Positions 11,546 to 23,880 are shown, counted from the stretch's first letter. The stretch: DNA of 64,000 nucleotides from Cristatella mucedo (GCA_009760855.2 WPIO01000048.1:2944001-3008000), one strand, 5' to 3'. Numbers and translations: made by a program. The notes: a model not told the origin generated them from the letters alone.

Positions 11546-12084
11546 ACTCGGGGGCTTCAGACCTTGCCGATACTGCATGCTGTACCAGGTGGCCACTGTA
11601 CAGCTGCAGGCTTGGCACAGTGATTGTTTGGGGGACGCTAGCCCAAACCTTTGGCTTACAAATCGGGCAGCTAAAAAGAGGCCAGCGATGCCGGTATTCA
11701 GGGTACGTACGAGCTTCAAATGCTGAGATTCAGCTCCAGATTAGCAACGAGACATGCCCTCTCCTGTGCGAGGAAAGCCTGCATGAGGGGGCCATAAGGA
11801 CAGGCCCCTGTGCGCATGTCCTTGTACAAACGCTGGGCTCAATTCTATTGCCAATATCGTTTGAAGGTCTACTTATTAATTGAGCTCAAAAATCTGCTGA
11901 ATTTATATGGAGTCCCTGCTTACTGAAACGCAGGGTTGCTAAACGGCTAAGGCAAACAACACCGTGGTGTATTGAGCACGAGGTGGTTTTCAGTGGTTTA
12001 TATTGTAATTCTGTACTTCTGAACCGTGCTTTTTCACTGCTTCAATGGTCAACCAATCCTTAACTTTGTATGCACATTTTTATA
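11546..12084. other. Unassigned interval
   Basis: No recognisable feature. Confidence 0.5.
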
Positions 12085-12660
12085 AATTGGATAAAGACTT
12101 CACAGCCAAGCATTCGCGATATCCCAACAAGTTTATTGCTGGAAAGTCCTCCTGCCCATGCAATAACACTCTTACGGTCGGAGCAAAACTCGGCCGATAG
12201 GCTTACATGTAGTAAAATGTCGAAACTGCCATATTGCACCTGTGTGTGCTCACCAGACTGCACTGGCTGCCTACTATCAAGCATAGTTCCGACTTCCAAG
12301 TTTTTGTCACTCACCTTCAGTCCATCCATTCTCTTGCTGCGGCCAATGCACCTAATGTAACTAGTTTCACACCGGGCCCCCTCCCCTTTATGGCATCTGC
12401 TCTTATGGCTCTATATCTGGTCTATTTCTTGTGCTGTAGTTACTAACTTTGAATCCCATGGATACTGTGCCTTCAGTTACCTAATGCAATAATACATAAT
12501 GCATATACATATACATAAATGCATATACATAATGCAGTTACCTAATGCCTATGCTACCTAAGCCTGGAGCTCACTTCCGACTGACACCACTTCATCTTCT
12601 GATCTGACGACACTCAATAAGAAGCTGAAAACCTACTTGTTTCAAGCATGGCCTCGGCTC
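12085..12660 (+). mobile_element. Decayed L2-B LINE C-terminal region
   Basis: cggagcaaaactcggccgat corresponds to the VQNSAARL block, cagactgcactggctgccta to LHWLPV and tgctacctaagcctggagct to APKAWNSL. ctgaaaacctacttgtttca corresponds to LKTHLF. A short run of cataatgcatata repeats (about 12480-12545) interrupts it and duplicates the flanking ttacctaatgc. No intact frame remains. Confidence 0.6.
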
Positions 12661-12812
12661 AGCCCAAGTGAATCGTCCTTTTGTCTTGTTGTGAGTTATG
12701 AAGACTGGGACCCCTCAAGCTAGCCATGAGTGGCAAACAAAATGCAGGGTCTTGCCTGTCCAAACTTATAACCAGATGTCGGCTCAGCAGCTGCGTTACA
12801 TTTTTGTGCGTG

Positions 12813-12814
12813 CA

Positions 12815-12854
<40 letters not shown>

Positions 12855-12863
12855 TGTGTGTGT
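12813..12863. repeat. GT microsatellite
   Basis: (GT)n with one TTT interruption, inside the left arm of the inverted repeat. Confidence 0.95.
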
Positions 12864-13220
12864 GACGTAGGTGTCTGCATGCATGCAGGCCCACATGGGC
12901 AGGCAGTGAGTGTGGGCATGAAATGGATCGCCGAGGCATGCTGTTAAATCGGCGAGTGCATCAGGGCATTCTCAATCTCTTAGAACGGCTTGCACTGGGC
13001 AATGAGCATCTCCACCTCAACGGCCACCGCAGCTACTGCATGCTCCGTGGCATAGTGGCTGCAGGAGCTTGCCACTGTCCGAAGCACAGGCACGTGCATA
13101 CAGTCATGCATAATTTTTTAGCTCCACCAACTCCCCAAGATTGTTTATCATCGCGTCCTGCCACATAGCCATTCGAATGCTGGGAAGCTAGTGCCTGTGC
13201 TGAAACTGCCATCTCAGCAT

Positions 13221-13221
<1 letters not shown>

Positions 13222-13264
<43 letters not shown>

Positions 13265-13268
13265 TCTT
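13222..13268. repeat. CT microsatellite in left arm
   Basis: (CT)n at the position that mirrors the GA tract at 13746-13797 of the right arm. Confidence 0.95.
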
Positions 13269-13742
13269 TCATTGGGTGATTATTTCAGGTCTGCCGGCCG
13301 CCAACCTGAATGCTGCACAGAAAGCTTCAGCTATCAAGCCTTACCATGCACTAATTATTTGATAATTATTGCAAATTAATTATTTGCTCATTTTCCTTCC
13401 CTTGCTTTCTTTAATTTGCCTGGCCTGGTCTGACCAAGCTGAGTGAACCAGAACAAGACAGGTCCACTGGGTTGATATTCAAAAGCATGTCCTTCTTGCC
13501 CTTTGCAGGATAGGTGCTCTACTAGGGGAAACAGGAGGAAGCAAACAGGAGAAAGCAAGGCAAGGAAAATTCGCAAATAATTAATTTGCATTAGTTATCA
13601 AATAATTAGTGCACGGTAAGGTTGGATAGCTACAGCTTCATTTGCAGCATTCAGGTTGGCGGCCGGCAGACCTAAAATGATCACCCAATGAAAGAGAGAG
13701 ACTGCAACAGGGACAGAGAAAGAGACAGAGGCCGTGGCAGCA

Positions 13743-13745
<3 letters not shown>

Positions 13746-13833
<88 letters not shown>

Positions 13834-13838
13834 CACAT
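13746..13838. repeat. GA then CA microsatellite in right arm
   Basis: (GA)n to about 13797, then (CA)n to about 13838. Confidence 0.95.
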
Positions 13839-14245
13839 GTACATACAGAGAGAGAAAGAGAGCATGTGCTGAGATGGCAGTTGCAGCATGCGCACTAGCT
13901 TCCCTGCAAGTGGCAGGATGCGACGATAAAAAATCTTGGGGGTTGGTGGAGGTAACAAATGATGGCATGCCTGCATGCACGTGCCTGTGCTTTGGGCCAG
14001 CGCTTGGGAAGTGGCAGAGGCAAGCTCCTTCAGCTCATGCTAGGGAGCATGGCAGATGTGTTGGCCACTGAGAAATGAGTGCTCATTGCATAGCACAAGC
14101 TGCTCTAAGAGATTGAGAATGCCCTGATGCACTCACCGAGTTAACAGCAGGCAAGGCCTTGCATTATGTTTGCCATGCATAGCTAGCTTGAGTGGATGCA
14201 GTCTTGCTACCCTAGTTACATATCTACCTCGATACAGTCTACCGC

Positions 14246-14530
14246 AAACGGAAAGCCTGCATGTGCCTACAAATGCCTGCAGATTGTGTCTACATGTGCC
14301 TACACCTGCCTGCACATTGTGTCTACGTGTGCCTACATGTGCCTGCAGATAGTGTCTACATGTGCCTGCATGTGCCTGCAGATAGTGTCTACATGTGCCT
14401 ACATGTGCCTGCATGTGCCTGCAGATAGTGTCTACATGTGCCTGCATGTGCCTGCAGATTGTGTTTACATGTGCCTGCATGTGACTTCAGATTGTGTCTA
14501 CATGTGCCTACATGTACCTAAAGATTGACA
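14246..14530. repeat. Minisatellite of ATGTGCCTGCAGAT-type units
   Basis: Tandem degenerate units built from gtgtctacatgtgcct and gcatgtgcctgcagat, about 8 repeats of variable length. Frames through it give CVYMCLHVPAD-type peptides on one strand and MQAHV/CRH on the other. These are artefacts. Confidence 0.85.
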
Positions 14531-15413
14531 GATCGGTCCCCAGCCAAACCTGCACAGCTTCGCGAAGTCAAAGTCCTCGGGCTCTGGGCCAGCAATTGGC
14601 GATGCTTGCTGTCCCTCCCCTCGCACGGCTTTGTGAGAGGCACCCTCACTCAATAGCATGTGGGTCGAAGCACCTTTTTGACACTGTTTATGGCGACATA
14701 TATTTTAATCAGTGACCCCATGAATAAAAAGTCTACTTCCTGTGTCGTCGTGAGAGAATTTGCAGGGGCCACTGGTATGCCCTACGATTCAGCATTCCTA
14801 CGGTTTACATGAGCTTTTAGTGCGTAGTTTTAGTGCCGAGTAGATTTGAGCAAGTCGTGTCAGATGCCTTTCTCAGTGTGATGCAGTGTTTGAGCTCTTG
14901 CTGACCTCATAGAACACGGCCCTGCGAATTTAAACAGTGCTCATTTACTCATTTTTGCTCATCAATTGCAGGCACAAGCACTGTCTCCGACGTTCGACTA
15001 CTGCGTCGAGTTTGTGCCAAGCAGCTTGTGTGCATATTAGACTCGGCTGTAGTGCTCCAGCACTCCACTGTCGTCGGGTACATGGGTGCTTCCTGCTGAC
15101 TGGTGCACGGCTGGCCTAATTATTTTGGCCCTTCATACATCGAATGAATTGAGGCTCGGAGCCCTAGTCAAATTTTTTGTCTGTGCATCAGCTGAAGCAA
15201 AATCGAGCCCTCCCAGCTTCCAAACAGACACCGAGCTGCAGGATCTTTTAAGGGAAGGCTTTTTACCTCGACTGTGTGGGCATGATGGGAAGTCAATGAA
15301 GTGTTATGCCAAGGAACCTATTTTTCTAGTCACTGGCTTAGCAAGCCGACAGCGGGACTGCTTAAATTCCGGACGTGCCCATTAGACTTCAGGTTGCCAG
15401 AGGTACAGAGTCA
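14531..15413. other. Unassigned interval
   Basis: No recognisable feature. Confidence 0.5.
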
Positions 15414-15500
15414 GCTGATTTACATACCGTATTTAAATGGAAGAGCCTAGCGGCTATTACCTGGCATGCAGCTGGATATAAAGGATTGCCTGCTGCATAA
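15414..15500 (-). mobile_element. tSINE-1 3' half, decayed
   Basis: tcagctgatttacataccgt, then aagagcctagcggctattac, then ggattgcctgctgca, in the order of the tSINE-1 antisense copy at 60702. Confidence 0.5.
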
Positions 15501-15657
15501 AGGAAACTAAGCTGGGTGGTGAAGTTAAAGCGAGTGCTCCGCTTTAGCTATGCTTTGACATATCACCCGTGCACTTTATAGCAGTTTGTTAGGTCCGCAG
15601 AACCGTGCGAGCCTACTATGTCGGCGAAAGTCAACGAATGAGAATACCGGACTCAAC

Positions 15658-16230
15658 GTAATGTAATGAAATGTATCTCCGTCTGTAACTCCACAAAGTC
15701 ATAAAGACCATGTGGGTGTTAGGCAGGAGAGTTTTGTATAGCGCACTCACAGCCTAAGCGGCTATCGGTACGCATTCGGTAGCCAACTGACTTGTCTCAC
15801 GAAACAAAGAGAAAGTGGGAAGCATAGCAGGGTCAGGAGAGCAGTTGAGGTAGTGAGTAGCATGGAAGTAGCAGCTCAGGACCGCTGTAAAGGATGTGCC
15901 ATAGTCGGCAGCAGGAGATTAGTTGTCGTTTCATAAGAATTGTGGAAGCGAGCTCTACAGTCTAGGACCTACAGAGCTAAAGCGTCTGTCGCCAACGGTC
16001 TTTAAGCGGAGGAATGGAACAGCTAATTTATTGTCCACACGGAACCTGAGGGTGCGAACAGGCTGAAACTGATGCAGCAGTTCAGCTAGGTACGAAGGAG
16101 CCAAGCCATGGTGGACCTTGTGGGTCAGCGTAAGAGCTTTGCTCTGCATCCGTTGCTCAACCGGCATCCGTACTAGCTCTTTAAGCAAAGGAGACACGTG
16201 CTCGACGGTCGTTAGGTCCTGCATGGCTTC
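15658..16230 (-). mobile_element. L2-A LINE, 3' end
   Basis: The copy begins at the tail complement (aatgtaatgaaatgtatctc), then ctccacaaagtcataaagac and cacagcctaagcggctatcg. It runs up through the C-terminal domain. The minus-strand frame at 16224-15955 shows VEHVSPLLKELVRMPVEQRM and LAPSYLAELLHQFQPVRTLR. It is truncated at about 16230. Confidence 0.88.
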
Positions 16231-16668
16231 CTGCGATTTTTAATGCACTGCCTGGCGTATTGTCGGTTCGATCTTCGGGTGTGCGACTTGTAGTTCGATT
16301 GCATGCTAGTTGGTACCGCTCCTTTCCTCAACAGCTGGTGGGAGCATCCCCGAGAGGCGCCTGTGCACAGCTGTGGTCCGCTTCTAATGAGGCATTGACA
16401 CAGGCCGATAACCTGCTGGTGAACAGATGGTGGATTCACCATCTGGGTCGGCCAAAGGACAGCCTGAGTCGAGGAGAGGAGACTCGAGTGTGAGAAGGGG
16501 CGAAGGCAGTCGTGCGTCTTGCTGCTCGGTGCCTTGTGCAATAAACCGTTGGCGTTGCTCATCGGCTGGCTCTCTGATGTATGAACCAAACTACACGACT
16601 GCTCACACAAATACCTGTACTTAACACAGTGCTTGCCTTCGAAGTGCAGCAGAAGCACCTACAGGCTC
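16231..16668. other. Unassigned interval
   Basis: No recognisable feature. Confidence 0.5.
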
Positions 16669-16686
16669 AGTGTGTGTATGTGTGTG

Positions 16687-16738
<52 letters not shown>

Positions 16739-16751
16739 TGTGTGTGTGTGT

Positions 16752-16800
<49 letters not shown>

Positions 16801-16823
16801 TGTGTGCGTGTATGTGTGTGTGT

Positions 16824-16868
<45 letters not shown>
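16669..16868. repeat. GT microsatellite (200 bp)
   Basis: (GT)n with scattered TAT and GCG interruptions. Cys-Val and His-Thr frames through it on both strands are artefacts. Confidence 0.97.
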
Positions 16869-16870
<2 letters not shown>

Positions 16871-17599
16871 CGCATCCATGAATGCAGGCAGTGGCAGAGC
16901 CCGAGTGTTTGGGTATTTGGCTCCTCTGCAGTGGGGCAGCTACCTCTGCCGCCCCCATTTCTACGCCCCCACGACCATCAATCAACGACGAATTTATGTC
17001 TTAGTTCCACTCGACGAGCAACCACCGAGTGAGTGTCGAATGACCCTCTGATTTTCACCACAATAGTTTTTCATTAATTGAGAGCCTAACCCTGCCTAAA
17101 TGAAAATCTTGTGGGACTTTCCCCTAGTTAAATTTTGCAGATCTTGCCCTGCCCAGACGAAAATCTTGGCTCTGCCACTGGATAAAGTCCCCTTGGCGCC
17201 AAGGCCTGCCGAAATGACTTGCCGAAGGCCTGCTGAAACACTTAAAGATGCAGTTGTACCAGTTAGATGTGCTTAGGCTAAGAGACCTGCCTACCTACAG
17301 TAGCCAGTTTTTTACTCATGCATTCGTCACTTTTATTTGTCTTTCGTATTTATCTAATGACAAAAGATGTTTGGCCATTGTAACCCGTGGAGTTGACTTG
17401 GGGAAAATCCTGTGCTGCAGTGATGACTGATAAAAGATTGAATAATTAATTTCAACTTACGAGAATCCTCGTTTGATTTCTCTCGAAGCTACCCTTGCAA
17501 CCACTTCTTTCAGCACGATGAGCCGGCCAATTCACAATAGCAAAAGTAGCACGATGTCAATGAATACCGACAGCAAGACACATACGAACTTGCTAGCGT
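16869..17599. other. Unassigned interval
   Basis: No recognisable feature. Confidence 0.5.
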
Positions 17600-17790
17600 G
17601 TGTATAAGTTTTGATCCTAGTGAGACTAGTGGTACTTATCTCGTAGGCCTTCGAGCAGCGCGAGTTGATTTAAACTATACCAAGTTTGCCACCGCTGGCG
17701 ACAACTACCGAAATCTGGGTGCCACCTTCGATGACCATCCAACTGTAGACTATTCAGGCGATTGCTTTCACGACAAGCACCGTAGTCGTC
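17600..17790 (+). mobile_element. Very decayed L2-B piece
   Basis: gttttgatcctagtgagact resembles the CFDPSQ region and cgaaatctgggtgccacctt resembles the SARNLGVIF region, in the correct order and strand. The match is patchy. Confidence 0.35.
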
Positions 17791-18389
17791 TCATTTAATA
17801 GCATGGCAATGACTTGCTAGGTTTTTAATAGCTCCCCGGCTCTCCATCGACTGAACTAGTGCAACTTTCTTTTAATTAGCCACCGTGACTGCCATCTCAA
17901 GCGTCTACGATTACTCTGACCTACAATTATCACTAGGCTTGTCTTCAAATTCCATAAGTTCTGCCGATACGAATAGGACCAAATCGAGCATTGCCCTGAT
18001 CTGCATTCGAACTGCTGGAAGATTTTGATGCATCTGACGGAAAGCTAATTGCTGCTCCTGTTTCATATGCAAGCTGCACTGTTACGATTTTTCTTGCTGC
18101 ATCATCATTTGAACTGATTTTCTTTGATGGCTGGATCATACCTGCCACCCCATGCTAGTAATCTGGATTGCATAAAGATGAAGGCAACTGTCGTTAGAGC
18201 AAGTCTGAATACACTGAACGGGGGTTTCGAGTCTCTTTACTGAGCTGACGTGCTGAACTTACTTTAATAATAACAATAAACCGTTTAAATAACACGATCA
18301 GAGAACTAAATCTGTTTCTCGGGACTTTCAATGCTTAAAGTAAGTGCAAGCAAGCAGTCTTAATTGCCGATCCCCTCTTTTCACTTTCT
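17791..18389. other. Unassigned interval
   Basis: No recognisable feature. Confidence 0.5.
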
Positions 18390-18705
18390 ATGCTTTCCAT
18401 CTGGCTGATGTCATCGCCAAACACATTCTCGGCTTGCATTTCTTTGCCGATTATACCCAACTCTATTTATCCTGTGACCTATCTCAGACTTGCTCTGCAT
18501 CTGACTTCCTTACCTCCTTGTAGCCTGAAAAGAATGCATTCACACTTTGATGGCCACTAACTTCCTAAAGTTTAACTATGGTATGACTTCCACAGCCTAG
18601 TCGGCCTACTTTCAGCTGAGTAATTGCCAAAATCAGGGCCTGCTTAGGTAAGTAACGACGTCTACTCTCCCTGCTACTTTTGCACTACTCACTACCCCGA
18701 CTGCA
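18390..18705 (+). mobile_element. Decayed L2-B reverse transcriptase piece
   Basis: ctggctgatgtcatcgccaa, tttgccgattatacccaact (motif C, YADDTQL decayed to FADYTQL), gatggccactaacttcctaa and tactttcagctgagtaattg occur in L2-B order. Stops and deletions throughout. Confidence 0.65.
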
Positions 18706-18722
18706 CTCCTGACTCAGCTCTG

Positions 18723-18726
<4 letters not shown>

Positions 18727-18814
<88 letters not shown>
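18727..18814. repeat. CT microsatellite
   Basis: Nearly pure (CT)n. Confidence 0.97.
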
Positions 18815-18818
<4 letters not shown>

Positions 18819-20575
18819 GACTGTGTCTGACCTATACGTTTCAATGCTTGCTACTAGCCTTTTTCTTCATTTCTCCACGGCTCCCGGCATTCGTACAGCA
18901 CGAGTAACTGAGTGGATAATGTGCCAAATACAAGATGCACATCTGCCCATTATGCAGCAGAGATTAAGTGGCCAATCACTCATTGGGGCAGTAAGAACTC
19001 CCAAATTAGCTACCTTCAATAGCAACTTGTGCCCTGCACTTGGCTCAAGGAGGGCCAGCTGCTATCTGCGGCAAAAACGTGAAAGCGAGGTTAATGAGCT
19101 CGCCTTGATGCTTCTCTCGCGAGCTTGGTGCTTAAATGCCAAACACAGCATCTCGTTCTCACTGAAGTGAATCGATGCGAGTAGAAAGCAAGAATGCGCC
19201 GCCAAACAGAGAAACGTCGGTGAGCAAGCAGGCGGCCAGATTATGGCCGCCAAAGGTATTATTTTCGCTTCGCGAATCATAATGGGTCGGAGCCGATTGC
19301 GTCATAATCTTTGGTCATGCAGCATCAAAGCCGGCGTCGTGCAATTGACAGCTATAACCCAAGGCTTTGAGCCAGGCCTGGAGAGTTTGCTCCTGGAACC
19401 GGGACGTGGAACGACGGGCTTTGCTTCAGCTTTGCTCTGGCCATCGAGCTATGAGTTGTTATATGCTATGGCTGGTGCTGCATTACATTTAACCCTCCGT
19501 CGCTCGCTGTCGAATAACTGCTCTACGCTTTGTATGGAGACTTGTTGCCTTAGGGTATGGCGCTCTTTATTGCTGCCGTGTTCGGCTACCGTCGGAGTAC
19601 CTGCATTTATCGTGGTAGCAGTATCATCAGTGTTTGTCACCCGTCGGCAAGGACGTGCAGCTACCGTTACAAGCAGAGCTGCGTTTGCAGCTTAAGGACA
19701 AGCTGTATGTAGAAGCTGCAACATCGCCTTTGGAACAAAAACTAGGGCTAAGTGTGGCCGGCGTGCTTGCATTCTAGTCCATTTGGCTGTAATGGTATAT
19801 GAAGTGCCATCAATCAAAATTTCAGGAATTCTAAGGGAGTGTTCTGCTCATGTCGTGTCAGCTGAGCTATACTGTCAGCTTTACGTCCGAACACTAAGCA
19901 CCGACACAAAGCTTGAGGACTGCCAGGATGTTTTACATTTCTCTAGCCGCGTGGCCCCACCCGACTGCTTCCTGTCTGGTGGGAGTGGCAGCTAGAAGGG
20001 TGAAGTGCAGCACTGGCATTCATGCTGCTATTGCTAGATGAGTGACCGTAAGCTAGTGCCCTCTTTGTAATAGTCGCTCCGAAAAACTTCGGCAGCTCGA
20101 CGGCAGAGCAGGACGGGAGGGGGTCAAGTCAGACCGGTCGAAAAGTTCAGCAGGACGTAAATCGAAGCTCTTTAAAGGTCTTCATGCCGGCCACCATCTG
20201 CTCCCAGCTCATCCGGCCGTGCAGCAGCCAATAAGAACGACAGCTCTAACGTGCATTGGATACCGAAGCTGCTACAGCTAAGACTTGCGTAGAGCATATC
20301 TTTTTTGCTTTCTTACAGTAGCATGTTAAAACTTACGTTCTTGCGAACATGTAAGTTCGTGCTGCTTGTGCCCACAGCCCAGCGGACATCAGCTTCCTGC
20401 CGGCGGTCCATGGGGGCCCCGAACCCGAGCCGGCTGCCTCTGTTGCTTTAACGTCGATCAAACGCATTCCTGTACACCCCGGCTACTAATGGGGTTCGTG
20501 AATTCGGAACCTCCCACGAAGCCCAAACGAAAAAAGTCAGGATGCGATTCCAGCATTTTCGGCATTCTCTCGAGC
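18815..20575. other. Unassigned interval
   Basis: About 1.8 kb without recognised element. The open frame at 19243-19695 (150 codons, plus) has no known domain, and hydrophobic runs such as LLPCSATVGVPAFIVVAV are not enough to call a gene. Confidence 0.5.
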
Positions 20576-21065
<490 letters not shown>

Positions 21066-21864
21066 CTCGAACAGTGATGATTGTGACGTGCTTTCAGTAG
21101 TGCAGATAGGTTAATTAAATAAATCACGTGACCAAGATGTAAGTGTAAGCACATGACCTCTAGGCAAGCACTTTAACGTTGGGTCACTGAATAATCAGGC
21201 CATGCATATTGCTATAAGGTCAGTGAGCTTTTGAAAGGTCTGAAAGTACTATTCAGTCAGGAGCAGAGCCAAGATGTTCATAAAGAGGGGCAAGTAATGA
21301 GAAATTATAACACTGTCATAGTATTGAGTCGACTCGCCCTAGACATTTGCTCATCGACTGAATGGAGGTCGCAATTTCATCGTTAGCTACAGAGGGGTCT
21401 ACGTAGGTAAAAGGGCTGCCCAGGTCACTGCCCCCCTGCTCTGGGTGATCACCCCAATGCAGTGCTTGGCAATACGGCTCAGCCTTGTTGCCGCAAAGCA
21501 GCAGCCTGCCTCTCCAGCAAGCCCACCCCCCAAGCTGCCGGTAGCTGTTGCCACCAGTTGCTAGCAAACTATGGCAGGCTATGCCAACTGAACTGCACTT
21601 GCCAGATGGCTCGCCCAGGCCTCCGTGTCAAGGGCCGGCTATGCTACGTCAAGAGGGAGCCCTCGTGCAGTGACTGAGCACCGACGCACTGTTAGACCAC
21701 ACTCTATATATTTCTTTTCAGAAATCAACAAATGGCTTATGAGATGCTTCAGAGAAAGTGAAGAATATGCTGCACTAGGGTTACTATCTGTATTGGAAGA
21801 TATCGTCGACCGTCAACAAACATGTTGGGCAGCAGGTTAACTACTTCAGACGCAGGTTAACTAC
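21066..21864. other. Unassigned interval
   Basis: No clear feature. 21120-21200 vaguely resembles antisense tSINE-2 (gcacatgacctctaggcaag; tttaacgttgggtcactg) but is too decayed to call. Confidence 0.45.
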
Positions 21865-22490
21865 TTTCAGACGGGACCCTATGGTAAGTGCAGGAACAAA
21901 GTGTGCAGGCTGTGCTACGCTGAGAGGTGCTGTTGTCGAAGTCACCAGAGGACACAATCATATCGGCCGTTTGGTCAACGTTGGACTCCTTCGTGCACAA
22001 TAAAGAATCCAGACTTTGCGCTGAAGAACAATCGAGAGCCTGCTCGAAATGTCAACGCGACCTGTGACAGGAGAGCTGCGAGAGCCAAGGCGCGACCGAT
22101 GCTCAGCCGCCAGGTAGCAGTAGCTCAGCCGCCAGCCGCCAGGGTAATGCTGCCCTCAACTCTACCGTCACTTGAACGCATCGAGCCTGCCCATAGCCTG
22201 CTGATTTCCAAGAACTACGGATCATCGAGGCTTATCGACTGAAGGATGGAGAGCCTTTCTTGCAGCCTGATGGATATGAGAGTGATGTAAATCGCGTTCT
22301 GATCTTCGGCACAAACAAGAATCTGGAAGAATCCTCGCTGAAGCTTCCCAGTGGGACGCCTGGGATGCTACGCTTGACGTTGTGCGAGCGCTTTTCGATC
22401 GGCTGTGGGTGCTGTTTGCTCGTCAGCATCACTCCTACTTTGCCGCGTGTCCGTGTACGATATGGAGAGGATGAGAAGTTCCGCTTGTAA
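21865..22490 (+). pseudogene. Decayed FLYWCH/MULE-type (DDE) transposase remnant
   Basis: Three blocks in order resemble animal proteins that join a FLYWCH zinc finger to a MULE-type DDE transposase domain. Near 21893-21965 one frame reads CATLRGAVVEVTRGHNHIGR, like the cysteine then HxH end of a FLYWCH finger. Near 22208-22340 the plus strand reads YRLKDGEPFLQPDGYESD and then NRVLIFGTNKNLEE, the block before the catalytic core. After a frame change, 22345-22420 reads WDATLDVVRALFDRLWVLFA, which corresponds to the W..DGTF...P.LF.QLW block holding the first catalytic Asp, here DAT. The frame breaks between blocks and nothing follows, so it is inactive. The family assignment rests on remembered motif shape only. 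Confidence 0.5.
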
Positions 22491-22863
22491 TCCACAACGA
22501 TCGTTGCTCACGCATTCGTTCCACGTGCCGATGCTCCCAATTCATTCGACATGCTTGTGTTTAGGGTTTAGATGTTCGATGAAATCATGTTTGATGAATT
22601 GACTTTTGATGAATTAATATTGATGGAATCATTTTTGATGAACTCGCCCCTCTAGGATTGCTGAGTGCTGCTATGCCTGCAGCGCTCTGGCGAGAGCACA
22701 TCTGGGCTCGCCAGGGGCATTCCCCAAAGGCATGGAAATGCAAAAGCTGTCAGCAGCCGCACGCTTCTGTCAGCAGCCCCGCAGCCTTCTGTCAGCAGCC
22801 TCCCGGCTTCTGTCAGCGGTTCAAATAGAAGAACTTTCTGAGCCACCTGCCGAACATCGGGAG
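22491..22863. other. Unassigned interval with GATGAATT-type short repeats
   Basis: 22574-22642 holds about five close copies of ttgatgaatt or gatgaaatca. cttctgtcagcagccgc-type units repeat three to four times at 22745-22815. No coding content recognised. Confidence 0.5.
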
Positions 22864-23350
22864 ATAATAATAATAATAATTCACTTGATGAAGCGCCCTC
22901 GGAGAACTCTGAGGCAGAGATGATCTGACAGAAGTCGGGAGGGAGTTCCGGGCTTTGGGAGCATACAAACTAAATGCACGGTCTCCAAAGAATTTGAGGT
23001 TTGTACGAGGTATTGGTAGACTGTTGGATTCCGAAAAGCGGGTGTTACGATGCTTGGCCTGGTGGAGAAGTAAATCTGAAAGATAGGCTGGAGCCAAAGA
23101 ATGAAGTGACCTAAAAGTGAGCGACAAAACCTTGAAGTCAATGCGTTGCTTGACTGGGAGCCAGTGCAGGTCGGCGAGAAGTGGTGTGATGTGGCAACTG
23201 CAATGCTCACGACAGACAAGCCTAGCTGCGGAGTTTTGCACCAGCTGCAATCGCCTGATTGCGCATGTCGGTAGGCCAGTAAGCAGTGAGTTGCAGAAGT
23301 CGAGACGGGATGTTACAAATGCACGGACAAACTTAGATGTGATTGCTGGT
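22864..23350 (-). mobile_element. L2-B LINE C-terminal region with 3' tail, internal deletion
   Basis: The tail complement (taataataataattcactt; gaagcgccctcggagaactc) is followed almost directly by coding sequence. Most of the normal ~220-bp 3' UTR is therefore missing. The minus-strand frame at 23250-22813 shows MQLVQNSAARLVCREHCSC, HWLPVKQRIDFKVLSLTF and RAFSLYAPKARNSLPT. Confidence 0.9.
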
Positions 23351-23729
23351 GCCAGTTAGGCAGTGTGCTGAGAGACACTGGAGTATACTACTTCCGCCAG
23401 ATTACGACAGCACTAAGAGATTTGCTGTGATTCCCTATTAAAACCCGTAGGGACCAGAGATGCATATTTGTAATAATTAGTTGGCTTTCCTCTAGACTTC
23501 CGAGGGCCTAACAATGTTGCCGGTGCCACTGCTCGCTGTACGCTTCGCTGCTGGATACGGACTTGCCATATATGGTACGGACGCTAAATATTGCTTCGCC
23601 TCGACGCTACCGCAGGCTGGCTACCTGCATGCCGTCGCGTCGAGGTGGCGCCAACGAATCGCTAGCGGTGCTTCGAGACGAAAGCTCCACCAGTCACTGC
23701 CATGCGTCTCCAAGCCTGATACTCGGCCC
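23351..23729. other. Unassigned interval
   Basis: No recognisable feature. Confidence 0.5.
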
Positions 23730-23880
23730 CGATTGAGGTGAATTGAGGTGCTCGCTCTTCTCGGCCGAGGTCGGGGTTTCAAATCCTGCCGCGGGCGATC
23801 CTTTATCGCCCACTGCAAGTCGGGTTGATAGCCGTCACGGCTCTTCTGCCGCTATACAAATGAGACTTTTAAATCAGCTA
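23730..23880 (+). mobile_element. tSINE-1 copy
   Basis: tgaggtgctcgctcttctcg, gtttcaaatcctgccgcggg (B-box region), gatagccgtcacggctcttc and aatgagacttttaaatcagc define the family together with 35830-35994 and 46855-47006. Confidence 0.75.

Larger units (their letters stand above)
12700..14206. repeat. 1.5-kb imperfect inverted repeat (fold-back)
   Basis: The left arm (about 12700-13412) and right arm (about 13549-14206) are reverse complements with indels, around a ~136-bp spacer. Outer ends pair: ctcaagctagccatgagtgg with the complement of 14180-14200. Middle parts pair: gcatcagggcattctcaatc near 12958 with gattgagaatgccctgatgc near 14111. Inner parts pair: tcattgggtgat (13269) with atcacccaatga (13680). 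The left arm has an extra block at about 12770-12940 that holds a GT microsatellite. No protein-coding content was recognised. Confidence 0.85.

Noticed and set aside
14133-14528. CRHYLQAHAGT/CVYMCLHVPAD repeat proteins
   Set aside because: Translations of a minisatellite on opposite strands.
16581-17051. Cys-Val and His-Thr repeat proteins
   Set aside because: They are translations of a GT microsatellite.
22560-22572. Telomere-like tttagggtttag
   Set aside because: Only two units, not an array.
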